From Thermus antranikianii DSM 12462 (lineage in GTDB: Bacteria > Deinococcota > Deinococci > Deinococcales > Thermaceae), in assembly GCF_000423905.1 (NCBI RefSeq), contig NZ_AUIW01000003.1, forward strand, positions 124,001 to 188,000: 64,000 bases of DNA. Direction: 5' to 3'. The notes below the pieces were generated by a model, which made no database searches, was not told the origin of the DNA, and saw nothing but the letters and a program-made list of their open reading frames with translations. A program made the position numbers and the translations under genes. Shown one piece after another: positions 8,531-17,028 of this stretch; positions within the stretch are counted from its first letter, which is position 1; each line of letters begins with the position of its first letter.

Positions 8531-9511
8531 CTAGGCTTCCTTCAGCCAGCGGGCCACCTCCAGGGCGTAGTAGGTAAGGATCCCCTGGGCCCCGGCCCGC
8601 CTTAGGGCGTAAAGGCTTTCCAGAACCGCCCTCCTTTCGTCCAGCCAGCCCCTCTGGCTTGCCGCCTTCAGCATGGCGTACTCCCCGGATACCTGGTAGG
8701 CGAAAAGGGGCTTGGAAAACCGCCCCTTAAGGGCGGAGAGCACGTCCAGGTAGGGGAGGGCAGGCTTGACCATGAGCATGTCGGCCCCCTCGAGGTCATC
8801 CAGGCTGGCCTCCCGCAAGGCATCCCAGAGGCCGGCCTTCGGGTCCATCTGGTAGCCCGTACGGTCCCCGAACCGGGGGGCGCTCCCTGCCGCCTCCCGG
8901 AAGGGGCCGTAGAAGGCGGAGGCGTACTTCACCGCATAGGAAAGGATGGGCACGTGGGCAAACCCCCCCTGGTCTAAGGCCTCCCGGATGGCCCTAACCT
9001 GCCCGTCCATCATGGCGCTCGGGGCCACCACATCCGCCCCTGCCTGGGCCTGGGAAAGGGCGGTCTTGGCCAAAAGCTCCAGGGTGGCGTCGTTATCCAC
9101 GTAAAACCCCAAGGGACCTTCCCGTACCACCCCGCAGTGGCCGTGGTCCGTGTACTCGCAAAGGCAGGTGTCGGCCATGACGAGAAGCTCGGGAAACTCC
9201 CGCTTCAGAAGGCGGATGGCCCGCTGGACGATGCCCTCCTCCGCATAGGCTCCATGCCCCAGGGGATCCTTCTTTTCCTCAGGCAACACGCCAAAGAGAA
9301 TCACCCCGCCCAGGCCCGCCTTGAGCACCTCCTCCGCCAAGCGGGGAAGGTGGCCTAAGGGATGCCGGAAGACCCCGGGCATGGAGGAAACCTCCTCCGG
9401 CTCCCCCCCCTCCTTCACAAAAACCGGCAGGACCAGGTGCCTTGGGCTAAGCTCCACCTCCGCCACCAAGGGCCTTAGAAGGGGCGAACGCAGCCTCCTT
9501 GGGCGCTCCAT
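8531..9511 (-). CDS. hemB: Porphobilinogen synthase (delta-aminolevulinate dehydratase)
   Basis: The enzyme joins two 5-aminolevulinate molecules into porphobilinogen, the second step of tetrapyrrole synthesis after HemL. The 326-residue product has the cysteine-rich metal site [14 protein letters not shown] and the two active-site lysines in [18 protein letters not shown] and [12 protein letters not shown]. The length is usual for the family. The frame stays open further upstream, but the start [12 protein letters not shown] at 9511 is fixed by family alignment and by TATAGT seven bases upstream on the minus strand. Other haem genes (hemA, hemD) lie about 36 kb away. Confidence 0.97.
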   Translation of the reverse strand: MERPRRLRSPLLRPLVAEVELSPRHLVLPVFVKEGGEPEEVSSMPGVFRHPLGHLPRLAEEVLKAGLGGVILFGVLPEEKKDPLGHGAYAEEGIVQRAIRLLKREFPELLVMADTCLCEYTDHGHCGVVREGPLGFYVDNDATLELLAKTALSQAQAGADVVAPSAMMDGQVRAIREALDQGGFAHVPILSYAVKYASAFYGPFREAAGSAPRFGDRTGYQMDPKAGLWDALREASLDDLEGADMLMVKPALPYLDVLSALKGRFSKPLFAYQVSGEYAMLKAASQRGWLDERRAVLESLYALRRAGAQGILTYYALEVARWLKEA

Positions 9512-9518
9512 ACCTTCC

Positions 9519-9526
9519 ACTATACT
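9519..9526. promoter_or_regulatory. Bidirectional overlapping -10 boxes, hemB / ebfC
   Basis: The eight bases ACTATACT hold TATACT on the plus strand (9521-9526) and TATAGT on the minus strand (9524-9519). The minus box is seven bases from the hemB ATG (leaderless). The plus box is followed by AAGGAGGG and the ebfC ATG at 9542. The two -10 elements share four base pairs, so polymerase can open this site for only one direction at a time. Confidence 0.7.
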
Positions 9527-9541
9527 CAGGAAGGAGGGAGC

Positions 9542-9859
9542 ATGAACCTGCAGAAGCTCTTGAAGGAAGCGCAGAAAGCCCAGAAGAAAGCCGCCGAGAT
9601 CCAGGAACGGCTGGAAACCATGACCGTGGTGGGCACGGCCCAGGGCTTGGTGGAGGTGGAGGCCAACGGCCACGGCAGGATCCTGGCGGTCCGCTTAAAG
9701 CCCGAGGTGCTCAAGAACTTCCAAGAGGACCTCGAGGGCCTGGAAGATCTCCTTCTGGTGGCCATCCAGGACGCCCAGAGGAAAGCCCACGAGCTTTCGG
9801 AGAAGGAGATGGCCCGGGAGCTTGGCGGCGTAGGGCAGATGCTGGGCAAGCTCTTCTAG
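9542..9859 (+). CDS. YbaB/EbfC nucleoid-associated DNA-binding protein
   Basis: The 105-residue product matches the YbaB/EbfC family in length and pattern: an N-terminal helix ([20 protein letters not shown]), the core [20 protein letters not shown], and a C-terminal helix with KARELS-like [12 protein letters not shown]. Family members form tweezer-like dimers that bind DNA, and are usually encoded between dnaX and recR. Here recR follows after one base, but dnaX is absent and hemB lies upstream instead. The start has an AAGGAGGG ribosome site. Confidence 0.93.
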   Translation: MNLQKLLKEAQKAQKKAAEIQERLETMTVVGTAQGLVEVEANGHGRILAVRLKPEVLKNFQEDLEGLEDLLLVAIQDAQRKAHELSEKEMARELGGVGQMLGKLF

Positions 9860-9860
9860 G

Positions 9861-10445
9861 ATGCGGTATCCCGAAAGCCTCCTTAAGCTCACCCGCGCCC
9901 TCTCCCGCCTGCCTGGGATCGGCCCCAAGACCGCCCAGAAGCTCTCCCTTTACCTGGCCTTCCACCGGGAGGAAGCCGAAGAGCTGGAAAGGGCCTTGGC
10001 GGGCCTCGAGGCCCTGGGCGTCTGCCGGGTCTGCGGCAACCTGGCGGAGGGGGAGCTTTGCCCCATCTGCCAGGACGAAAGCCGGGACCGGTCGGTGATC
10101 GCCGTGGTGGAAACGGTCTCTGACCTGTACGCCCTGGAACGGAGCGGGGAGTTCCACGGGCTTTACCACGTGCTGGGTGGGGCCTTGAACCCTCTGGAAG
10201 GAGTGGGTCCAAAGGAGCTCAACCTGGAAAGCCTCTGGGCCAGGCTTCCTGGGGTGGAGGAGGTGGTCCTGGCCACCTCCATGACCGTGGAGGGGGAGGC
10301 CACCGCCCTCTTCCTGGCGGAGGAGCTCAAGCGCCGGGGGATCAGGGCCAGCCGCCTGGCCTACGGCCTCCCCGTGGGGGGAAGCCTGGAGTACGTGGAC
10401 GAGGTAACCTTAGGCCGGGCCCTGGAGGGGAGGAAACCCCTTTAG
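9861..10445 (+). CDS. recR: Recombination protein RecR
   Basis: RecR forms a clamp-like ring and works with RecO (and RecF) to load RecA at gaps. The 194-residue protein has the helix-hairpin-helix LSRLPGIGPKTAQKLSLYL, the four-cysteine zinc finger CRVCGNLAEGELCPIC, and the Toprim domain beginning SVIAVVETVSDLYALE with a later TMTVEGEATALFL. The start at 9861 follows the ebfC stop by one base. Downstream come three Roadblock-domain genes in the same direction. Confidence 0.97.
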   Translation: MRYPESLLKLTRALSRLPGIGPKTAQKLSLYLAFHREEAEELERALAGLEALGVCRVCGNLAEGELCPICQDESRDRSVIAVVETVSDLYALERSGEFHGLYHVLGGALNPLEGVGPKELNLESLWARLPGVEEVVLATSMTVEGEATALFLAEELKRRGIRASRLAYGLPVGGSLEYVDEVTLGRALEGRKPL

Positions 10446-10461
10446 GCCTTGGGGAAAGGGC

Positions 10462-10872
10462 ATGGAGGAGCTTTTGCAACACCTCCTGGACCGGGTGGAA
10501 GGAGCCTTTGCCGCCGCCATCGGCACCCTGGATGGGCTCCTGGTGGAAGGAACCAGGCGCAGGCGGGTGGACCTCGAGGCGGCCGTGGCGGAACACGCCG
10601 CCCTTTTGCGCCAGGCCAAGGCCGCCTACGCCGGAAGCCTGGGTACCCCCCGGGTGCAGGAGCTTTTGGTGGGGGGCCACCCCGTGGTAGGCTACGTCCA
10701 CGTGGTGCGCAGAACAGGCCCACTACCCCAGGGACCCGTGCCTCGAGGCAAGGGACACGAGGAGCTCTTCCTCCTTCTCCTCATGGGGCCGGAAGCCAAC
10801 CTGGGCCAGGCACGCGTGCAGACAGCCAAGGCCGCGGAAAAGTTGGCGGAGGTGGCAGGATGGCTTACCTAG
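10462..10872 (+). CDS. Roadblock/LC7-like protein 1
   Basis: The 136-residue protein starts MEELLQHLLDRVEGAFAAAI and has the family signature of a helix, a beta hairpin with GTLDGLLVEG, and a long second helix (LEAAVAEHAALLRQAKAAYA). A C-terminal helix (QTAKAAEKLAEVAGWL) closes the fold. Roadblock/LC7 proteins commonly dimerise and regulate Ras-like GTPases such as MglA. This copy has an internal extension near residues 80-105 (GPLPQGPVPRGKGHEE). It is the first of three in a row; its end overlaps the next start by 13 bases. Confidence 0.75.
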   Translation: MEELLQHLLDRVEGAFAAAIGTLDGLLVEGTRRRRVDLEAAVAEHAALLRQAKAAYAGSLGTPRVQELLVGGHPVVGYVHVVRRTGPLPQGPVPRGKGHEELFLLLLMGPEANLGQARVQTAKAAEKLAEVAGWLT

Positions 10873-11189
10873 AGAGCCTGGCCCCCTTTGGCGTCAAGCG
10901 GGCGGTGCTCACGGGCCTGGACGGCCTGGTCATCGAGGCCCTGGGCCGGGGCAACCCCCCAGCAGAGGTCCTGGCGGCGGAGCTGGCCTCCTTGGTACGG
11001 CACATGACCCCCTTAGCGGAAGCCCTCTCCGGGGAGGTGCGCCGCTTCACCCTGGCCACGGAAAACCACGAGATCCTGGCCCTAAGGGTGGGGGAGTACG
11101 TCCTGGGGGCGGTCATCGAGCGGGGTACGGACCGGAAAGCCGTGGGCCAGGAGTTAACCCGCATCGCCCTTAAGGTGCAGAACCTCTGA
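10860..11189 (+). CDS. Roadblock/LC7-like protein 2
   Basis: I place the start at ATG 10860 (MAYLESLAPFGVKRAVLT), giving 109 residues; the frame is open further upstream, but that part is antisense-like noise. The chain shows the family hairpin LTGLDGLVIEALG, the long helix from PAEVLAAELASLVRHM, and the strands RRFTLATENHEILALRVGEYVLGAVI. It overlaps protein 1 by 13 bases, so the two are probably translated together and may form a heterodimer. Function beyond the fold is not known. Confidence 0.8.
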   Translation: MAYLESLAPFGVKRAVLTGLDGLVIEALGRGNPPAEVLAAELASLVRHMTPLAEALSGEVRRFTLATENHEILALRVGEYVLGAVIERGTDRKAVGQELTRIALKVQNL

Positions 11190-11202
11190 GGGTTAAGGAG
11201 GC

Positions 11203-11553
11203 ATGGTGGAGCAAGCCCTACAGGAACTCAAGGCCACCAAAGGGGTACGGGTGACGGCCCTCCTCAGCGAGGACGGGTTTGTGGTGGAGGAAGCCCGGGA
11301 AGCGGATGCCCCGGAGGCCAATCTCCTTTCTGCCCGGGCGGCCACGGTGCTGGGGACCGCCAAGGCCCTGGCCCAAACCCTGGGCCAGGAAGGGGTGGAG
11401 GAGGTCATGGTAGAGTACCCCGAGGGGGCCCTGCTACTGGTGCCCCTTCCCGGCTATCACCTGCTCCTTCTCTTGGACAGCGTGAAAAGCCTGGGACGGG
11501 TACGCCTAGCCTTGAAAAGGGCCATACCCAAGCTGGAGGAGGCGCTTAGATGA
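11203..11553 (+). CDS. Roadblock/LC7 protein 3 (MglB-like fold)
   Basis: The 116-residue product is the most typical of the three. It has an N-terminal helix (VEQALQELKATKGVRVTAL), the hairpin LSEDGFVVEEA, the long helix ANLLSARAATVLGTAKALAQ, strands VEEVMVEYPEGALLLVPLPG, and a final helix (LALKRAIPKLEEAL). This is the MglB/Roadblock order. AAGGAGG precedes ATG 11203, and its stop overlaps the next start (ATGA). Known Thermus MglB is a GTPase-activating protein of MglA, but no small GTPase gene lies in this window, so this may be a different partner or scaffold. Confidence 0.85.
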   Translation: MVEQALQELKATKGVRVTALLSEDGFVVEEAREADAPEANLLSARAATVLGTAKALAQTLGQEGVEEVMVEYPEGALLLVPLPGYHLLLLLDSVKSLGRVRLALKRAIPKLEEALR

Positions 11554-11816
11554 GCGAGCTAAAGCTGGACATCCAAATCGACAAGGACGTGGCCCTGGGC
11601 CGGTACACCAACCTAGCCCTCATCGCCCATACCAAGAACGAGTTCATCCTGGACTTCGCCTTGTTGCAACCCCAGGGCGGGGCCATGGTGGTCAGCCGGG
11701 TGATCACGAGCCCCCAGCACGCCAAGGCCCTTCTCCGGAGCCTGGCGGAAAACGTGGCCCGGTACGAGGAAACCTTCGGCCCCATTCCCGAGCCGGTGGC
11801 GGAAAGCCAGGCCTAA
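11550..11816 (+). CDS. DUF3467 family small protein
   Basis: The 88-residue protein carries the DUF3467 pattern: KLDIQIDKDVALGRYTNLALIAHTKNEF, then the strand FILDFALLQPQGGAMVVSRVITSP and a helix with HAKALLRSLAENVARYEETFG. The family is widespread in bacteria and has no agreed function. Its start overlaps the third Roadblock gene by four bases (ATGA), so it belongs to the recR-Roadblock transcription unit. It is the last gene before a pair of hairpins and convergent transcription. Confidence 0.88.
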   Translation: MSELKLDIQIDKDVALGRYTNLALIAHTKNEFILDFALLQPQGGAMVVSRVITSPQHAKALLRSLAENVARYEETFGPIPEPVAESQA

Positions 11817-11824
11817 AGGGATGA

Positions 11825-11842
11825 CCAGGGCCCCCGCCCTGG
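11825..11842 (+). terminator. Hairpin after DUF3467 gene
   Basis: CCAGGGC (11825-11831) pairs with GCCCTGG (11836-11842) around a four-base loop, eight bases past the stop codon. It lacks a T-tract. It stands in the 135-base gap between convergent genes. Confidence 0.55.
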
Positions 11843-11923
11843 CTTCTGCCGGGGCGGGGTGATGTTGCGCCGGCACATCGTGCCCCAGAACATCGCACGG
11901 GTAAGGATCTTTCGGGGCTCCCA

Positions 11924-11941
11924 CCCTGGCTTCCGCCAGGG
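11924..11941 (-). terminator. Hairpin after the S9 peptidase gene
   Basis: CCCTGGC (11924-11930), loop TTCC, then GCCAGGG (11935-11941) form a perfect seven-pair stem 11 bases beyond the peptidase stop on the minus strand. Together with the hairpin at 11825 it separates two convergent transcription units. Between them lies an imperfect inverted repeat, GATGTT...AACATC. Confidence 0.55.
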
Positions 11942-11951
11942 CGAGGTGGCA

Positions 11952-13760
11952 CTAGAGGTTTTCCCTCCACCAGTCCAAGTAGGCCTTGAGCCGGGCGAGC
12001 CTGCGGTCTGGCCTTCCGGAGCGGGAAAGCTCGTGCCCCTCCTCGGGGACGCGGAAGAAGCGGGCCTTCACCCCCAGGTGGAGGAGGGCGGTGTACCAGG
12101 TCTCCCCCTGGTCTATGGGGCAACGGTGGTCCTGCTCAGAATGGACCACCAGGGTGGGCGTCCGCACCTGGTGGACATAGCGCAAGGGGCTTTTCTCCCA
12201 AAGCACTTCTGCCCTCTCCCAGGGCCTAGCCATAAGCTCCATGAAGGTGAAGCGGGGACCGATGTCGCTGGCCCCAAAGAAGCTGAACCAGTTGGCGATG
12301 CTCCGGTCGGTGACCGCCGCTTTGAAGCGACCAGGGTGGCGGGCGGTGAGCCAGTTCACCATATAGCCCCCGTAGCTTCCCCCCGCCACCCCCACGCGGC
12401 CAGGATCCAGGGGGAAGCGGGCCAGAACGTGGTCCAAAAAGCCCAGGAGGTCCCGCTCGTCCCGCTCCCCCCATTCCCCCTGGAGCAGGGCGAAGTCCTG
12501 GCCGTAGCCGGTGGACCCCCTTGGATTGGCGAAGGCCACCGCATACCCCGCCTGGCGGAAGAGCTGGAGCTCCAGCATGGGTGCCCGCCCGAAGGCGGTG
12601 TGGGGCCCCCCGTGGATGTACAGGATGACCGGGTGGGGCCCCTGCCCTTCCGGAAGCAGGACCCACCCCGGCACCCGGTGCCCTTCCGGGCTCAGCCACT
12701 CGGTGTAGATGGGCTCGGCCAGGGGGAGGGAAACCCCCTCGTTGGGGTCGTAGACCCCCAGGGGACCCCAAAGCCGGGCCGGATGGGTAAAGTCCTCGGT
12801 GAGGAGGAAGAGACCCCGCTCCGTGTGGGCAAAGGAGAGGACGCTCCCCTCTACGGGCAGGGCCTCGGCTTCCCCCTCGAGGTCCACCCGGTAAAGCCTT
12901 CCCGTTCCCTCCTCCGTGCGCACGATATAGACCCCATTCCCGGCCCACCTGGGCCCTTGGGTATGGGCCCCATAGCGGAGATCGGAGTTGATGGAGTTGT
13001 GCAGGCTACCCTCAAAGAGAACCCGAACCTTCCCGCCATGCAGGTGGTAAAGCCGGGCTTCCGTGCCCCCTCCCTGTTCAAAGGCGTGGCCCAGGAAGAA
13101 AAGCCCTTCCGGGCTCCACTCCAGGGCAAAGATGGGGCCAAAGCCGCCGTAGACCTTTTGCAACCTGCCTTCCTTAAGCAGGTAGAGGGTATCCCGCCAC
13201 TCCGCCTGCGCCCCCTTATCCTCGGCCATCACCAGGTAGAGCCCTTCGGGGGAAGGCACCATCTCTTTAGGGACGGGGTAGCGGTCCAGAAGAAGTTTCT
13301 GCTGACCCTCCTCGAGGGCATAAAGGGCCACATTCCCCTCGGGCAGGAGGCCCCGGCCGTCGAACTTGAAGGGCCACCCCTCGTACACGCGGGGGCTACC
13401 CGGCTTGGGAGCCTCCTTCAGGGCCAGGAAAACCACCTCCCCTTCAGGACCTAGGGCGTAGTCCAAGACCCCCGGGGTTTCCGTAAGCCTCTCCGCTTCT
13501 CCACCCCTTAGGTCCAGGCGGAAGAGCTCCTGGACTTCCCCTACCTTCCGCAGGAAGTAGACGTAAGGATGGGCATAGCGGGGCTTTTTGGCTTCCTCCT
13601 GGGTGAGAAAGCGCAAGGCGCCGTCAAAAAGGGCCAGCCTCGAGCGGTACCGGGGTGGATCCCCCTCCTGGATATCGGTCAGCAGGAGAAGGGGGAAGCC
13701 ATCGGGGCCAGGGGTGAGGTCCGACAGGAAGCGGAGCTTGAAAAGGATTTCCGGTTCCAT
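11952..13760 (-). CDS. S9-family serine peptidase (acylaminoacyl-peptidase/DPP-like)
   Basis: The enzyme should hydrolyse short peptides in the cytoplasm, as no signal peptide is seen. The first 350 or so residues form a beta-propeller (repeated strands such as VFLALKEAPKPGSPRVYEGW), and the C-terminal 250 residues form the alpha/beta hydrolase. Its nucleophile is the Ser in VAGGSYGGYM, with Asp in HSEQDHRCP and His in EEGHELS completing the triad. The oxyanion region is YIHGGPHTAFG. I choose ATG 13760 (MEPEILFKLRF, 602 residues), because TATTAT sits six bases upstream, giving a leaderless start; the frame is open for eight more codons. Confidence 0.93.
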   Translation of the reverse strand: MEPEILFKLRFLSDLTPGPDGFPLLLLTDIQEGDPPRYRSRLALFDGALRFLTQEEAKKPRYAHPYVYFLRKVGEVQELFRLDLRGGEAERLTETPGVLDYALGPEGEVVFLALKEAPKPGSPRVYEGWPFKFDGRGLLPEGNVALYALEEGQQKLLLDRYPVPKEMVPSPEGLYLVMAEDKGAQAEWRDTLYLLKEGRLQKVYGGFGPIFALEWSPEGLFFLGHAFEQGGGTEARLYHLHGGKVRVLFEGSLHNSINSDLRYGAHTQGPRWAGNGVYIVRTEEGTGRLYRVDLEGEAEALPVEGSVLSFAHTERGLFLLTEDFTHPARLWGPLGVYDPNEGVSLPLAEPIYTEWLSPEGHRVPGWVLLPEGQGPHPVILYIHGGPHTAFGRAPMLELQLFRQAGYAVAFANPRGSTGYGQDFALLQGEWGERDERDLLGFLDHVLARFPLDPGRVGVAGGSYGGYMVNWLTARHPGRFKAAVTDRSIANWFSFFGASDIGPRFTFMELMARPWERAEVLWEKSPLRYVHQVRTPTLVVHSEQDHRCPIDQGETWYTALLHLGVKARFFRVPEEGHELSRSGRPDRRLARLKAYLDWWRENL

Positions 13761-13766
13761 GCCTCC

Positions 13767-13772
13767 ATAATA
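13767..13772 (-). promoter_or_regulatory. -10 box for the S9 peptidase (leaderless)
   Basis: TATTAT on the minus strand is followed by GGAGGC and then ATG 13760. The six-base spacing puts the transcription start at or next to the start codon. GGAGG lies inside the spacer and so would not be transcribed if the start is leaderless. Confidence 0.6.
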
Positions 13773-13825
13773 CTGACCGGTCATTCGCCTGCCCCCAGGT
13801 CCGCCTTTCCGGTAAGCTGGGCGCC

Positions 13826-15150
<1,325 letters not shown>

Positions 15151-15157
15151 TGACCCT

Positions 15158-15643
15158 ATGCGCTTTTTCCCTCCGGCCCGGCGGCGTGACCTCAGGATAG
15201 CCCTAGGCCTTGCCCTGGGGCTTTGGGCCTTAGGCCAGGGCCTTTCCTTTCCCAAAAGCACCCTCTTCGTGGAGCAAGGAGGCAAGCGCTACCTCCTGAG
15301 GGTGGAGGTGGCGGACACCCCCGAGCGCCAGGCCCAGGGCCTCATGTTCCGCAAAAGCCTGGGGGAGGATGAGGGCATGGTCTTCCTCTTTCCCACCCCC
15401 ACGGCCGGGGGCTTCTGGATGAAAAACACCCTCATCCCCCTTTCCATCGCCTTCTTTGACCGTCAGGGGCAGATCCTCCGCATTCTGGATATGGAGCCCT
15501 GCCGCAAAGATCCCTGCCCCGTGTACTACCCGGGGGTGGTGTACCAAGGAGCCCTCGAGGTGAACCAAGGCTGGTTCCAAAGGCGGGGCCTCACCCCTGG
15601 GGCCAGGGTGGGGGGTGAGGCCCTGAAGCTCTGGCCCAAGTAA
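15158..15643 (+). CDS. DUF192 family secreted/anchored protein
   Basis: After a basic N terminus (MRFFPPARRRDLR) there is a hydrophobic segment at about residues 12-28 that is a signal peptide or anchor. The rest is a complete DUF192 domain with the hallmark stretches ERQAQGLMFRKSL, GMVFLFPTPTAGGFWMKNT and PLSIAFFDRQGQIL, followed by YYPGVVYQGALEVNQGW. The family forms small beta-rich extracytoplasmic proteins of unknown function. It follows tmk by seven bases and is followed by a second, divergent DUF192 gene one base later. Confidence 0.9.
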   Translation: MRFFPPARRRDLRIALGLALGLWALGQGLSFPKSTLFVEQGGKRYLLRVEVADTPERQAQGLMFRKSLGEDEGMVFLFPTPTAGGFWMKNTLIPLSIAFFDRQGQILRILDMEPCRKDPCPVYYPGVVYQGALEVNQGWFQRRGLTPGARVGGEALKLWPK

Positions 15644-15644
15644 G

Positions 15645-16094
15645 GTGGAACGGAACCCCCTCTTCCCTCTGGTGGCCTTTGCCCTGCTGATCGCCCTTTC
15701 CGTCTTTTCCTTTATGGGCTACCTGCTCGCCGCCAGGAGGCTGCAAACCCCTCCTCCACCCCAAAAGGTGGTGGTGGAAACGGCCCATGGCCAAAGGGTG
15801 CTCCAGGCCCGTTTAGCCCGCACCCCGGAGGCCTGGAGCCGGGGCCTGGGGGTGCGGAAGGAGGAGCTCGAGGCCCTCCTTTACCTATTCCCCGAGGCCA
15901 CCGACGCCTCCTTCAGCGCCCAGGGCTACCGCTTCCCCGTGGTGCTGGCCTTTCTGGACGCCCACGGCCGGGTGCTCAAGGTGGCTAGGCTCCAGCCTGG
16001 GGAAACCCACGCCCCGGGCCTCGCCTACCGGGGGGTACTGGAGGTACGGGAGGGGCTTTTAAACCTCTCCCCGGGGGACCGGGTGCGGTACTAG
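15645..16094 (+). CDS. Degenerate DUF192 paralogue, membrane anchored
   Basis: The start is GTG 15645, one base after the stop of the first DUF192 gene. A membrane segment (FPLVAFALLIALSVFSFMGYLLA) at about residues 6-29 is followed by a Pro-rich linker. The domain then aligns with its neighbour (LARTPEAWSRGLGVRK, LAFLDAHGRVLKVARL, AYRGVLEVREGLL). The conserved FLF-(x)-FWMKNT block is reduced to LLYLFPEATDASFSAQGYRF, so the usual Trp/Met/Lys/Asn residues are lost. It looks like a tandem duplicate with a changed function. Confidence 0.8.
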   Translation: MERNPLFPLVAFALLIALSVFSFMGYLLAARRLQTPPPPQKVVVETAHGQRVLQARLARTPEAWSRGLGVRKEELEALLYLFPEATDASFSAQGYRFPVVLAFLDAHGRVLKVARLQPGETHAPGLAYRGVLEVREGLLNLSPGDRVRY

Positions 16095-16126
16095 GCCCTC
16101 TCTCCGCAACCCCAAAGAAATAAAGA

Positions 16127-16145
16127 CCCCGGGCCTGGCCCGGGG
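16127..16145 (-). terminator. Rho-independent terminator for the FmdB-like gene
   Basis: CCCCGGGCC and GGCCCGGGG (9 bp each, one base between) form a hairpin. Read on the minus strand it is followed by a U-rich tract complementary to AAAGAAATAAAGA (16114-16126), the best T-tract in this window. It ends the message of the gene at 16161-16394 and also sits just after the convergent DUF192 gene. Confidence 0.8.
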
Positions 16146-16160
16146 CGGGACCCTAAGGCT

Positions 16161-16394
16161 TCACTCCTTGTCCTTTTCCTTGGATTCCTCGCTTTCCGAC
16201 TTGGAACTCGAGTCCTTCTTGGCGTAGTCCTTCACGTGCCAGCCCGAGCCCTTGAAGATGATAGCGGGAGGGGTGATGACCCGCTTCAAGGGCTCGCCGG
16301 TTTCCGGGTGCGCCTTGAGAGGCTCGTCGTGGAAGCCCTGTTCAAACTCGTAGTAGTTGCCTGTCTCCAGGCCCTTGTAGACGTAGACCGGCAT
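16161..16394 (-). CDS. FmdB-family protein lacking the zinc-ribbon cysteines
   Basis: The 77-residue product begins MPVYVYKGLETGNYYEFEQG and contains PAIIFKGSGWHVKDYAKK, which is the FmdB/regulatory-zinc-ribbon signature. In the usual family both CxxC pairs are present near YxCxxCG and RCPxCG. Here the equivalent sites read KGLETG and AHPETG, so all four cysteines are gone while the rest of the fold is kept. The tail is a run of Lys/Glu/Ser (SSSKSESEESKEKDKE). The start at 16394 has the ribosome site GGAGGGTAGG; an in-frame upstream ATG at 16424 lies inside an inverted repeat. A metal-free structural version is the simplest reading. Confidence 0.88.
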   Translation of the reverse strand: MPVYVYKGLETGNYYEFEQGFHDEPLKAHPETGEPLKRVITPPAIIFKGSGWHVKDYAKKDSSSKSESEESKEKDKE

Positions 16395-16417
16395 ACCTAC
16401 CCTCCTGTCCGGCCATT

Positions 16418-16444
16418 TTGACACTCAGCCACCTTGAGTGTCAA
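16418..16444. promoter_or_regulatory. 10-bp perfect inverted repeat between divergent genes
   Basis: TTGACACTCA (16418-16427) and TGAGTGTCAA (16435-16444) are separated by seven bases. Each arm begins with TTGACA read inward from its own end, so it could serve as an operator, as paired -35 elements, or both. It lies between the FmdB-like gene (minus) and the cyclo-ligase gene (plus). I see no convincing -10 box at 16-18 bases for either direction. Confidence 0.55.
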
Positions 16445-16469
16445 GGGGGTGGAGTGGTACCCTCCCCCC

Positions 16470-16991
16470 GTGGACAAGCCCGCCTTGCGCCGGCACTGCC
16501 TTCGCCGCTGGCGAACCCTAGACCGAAAGCGCCTTTCCGAACAGGTGGTGGAGGCCCTGGTGCCCTGGCTTAAGGCCAGGGGCTTCCAGGCCATCCTCCT
16601 TTACCATCCCCTACCCCACGAGCTGGACCTCCTTTCCCTCACCCGGCTTTACCCCGCCCACTACTACCTGCCCAAGGTAGCCGACATAGGGCTTACGGTT
16701 CATCCCTTAGGCCCCTTGGCCCCCGGACCCTTCGGCCTCCTGGAACCCACCACCCAGGCGGTGGATCCCCAGGTTCTGGACCTGGTGGTGGTCCCCGGGT
16801 TGGCCTTTGATGAGGAGGGCTACCGCCTGGGGCACGGCAAGGGGTATTATGACCGCTTTCTGGCCACGGTCCGGGCCGAGAAGCTTGGGGTCATCCCCAA
16901 GGCCCTGCTGTTTCCCCGCCTTCCCCGGGATCCCTGGGACGTGCCGGTAAGCTCCTTGGCCACCGAGGAGGGGGTGCATCCGGTTAAATGA
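16470..16991 (+). CDS. 5-formyltetrahydrofolate cyclo-ligase
   Basis: The enzyme converts 5-formyl-THF with ATP to 5,10-methenyl-THF, returning folate to the one-carbon pool. Motifs include ILLYHPLPHELDL, the substrate-binding LVVVPGLAFDEEGYRLGHGKGYYDRFL and the C-terminal PVSSLATEEGVHP. I prefer GTG 16470 (173 residues, VDKPALRRHCLRRWR): TACCCT at 16458-16463 lies six bases upstream, and the family alignment starts near here. GTG 16449 or TTG 16434 are in frame alternatives. Confidence 0.92.
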   Translation: MDKPALRRHCLRRWRTLDRKRLSEQVVEALVPWLKARGFQAILLYHPLPHELDLLSLTRLYPAHYYLPKVADIGLTVHPLGPLAPGPFGLLEPTTQAVDPQVLDLVVVPGLAFDEEGYRLGHGKGYYDRFLATVRAEKLGVIPKALLFPRLPRDPWDVPVSSLATEEGVHPVK

Positions 16992-17015
16992 CCCGTGGGT
17001 CAGGTCCGGGGGTGC

Positions 17016-17021
17016 TACACT
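17016..17021 (+). promoter_or_regulatory. -10 box for HAD hydrolase (leaderless)
   Basis: TACACT ends seven bases before ATG 17029, with no ribosome site in the TAGGCCC spacer. No -35 hexamer is evident. Confidence 0.5.
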
Positions 17022-17028
17022 TAGGCCC

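Noticed and set aside
8531-9673. hemB starting at 9673
   Set aside because: The extra N-terminal region is the reverse complement of ebfC, and the start at 9511 has a -10 box seven bases before.
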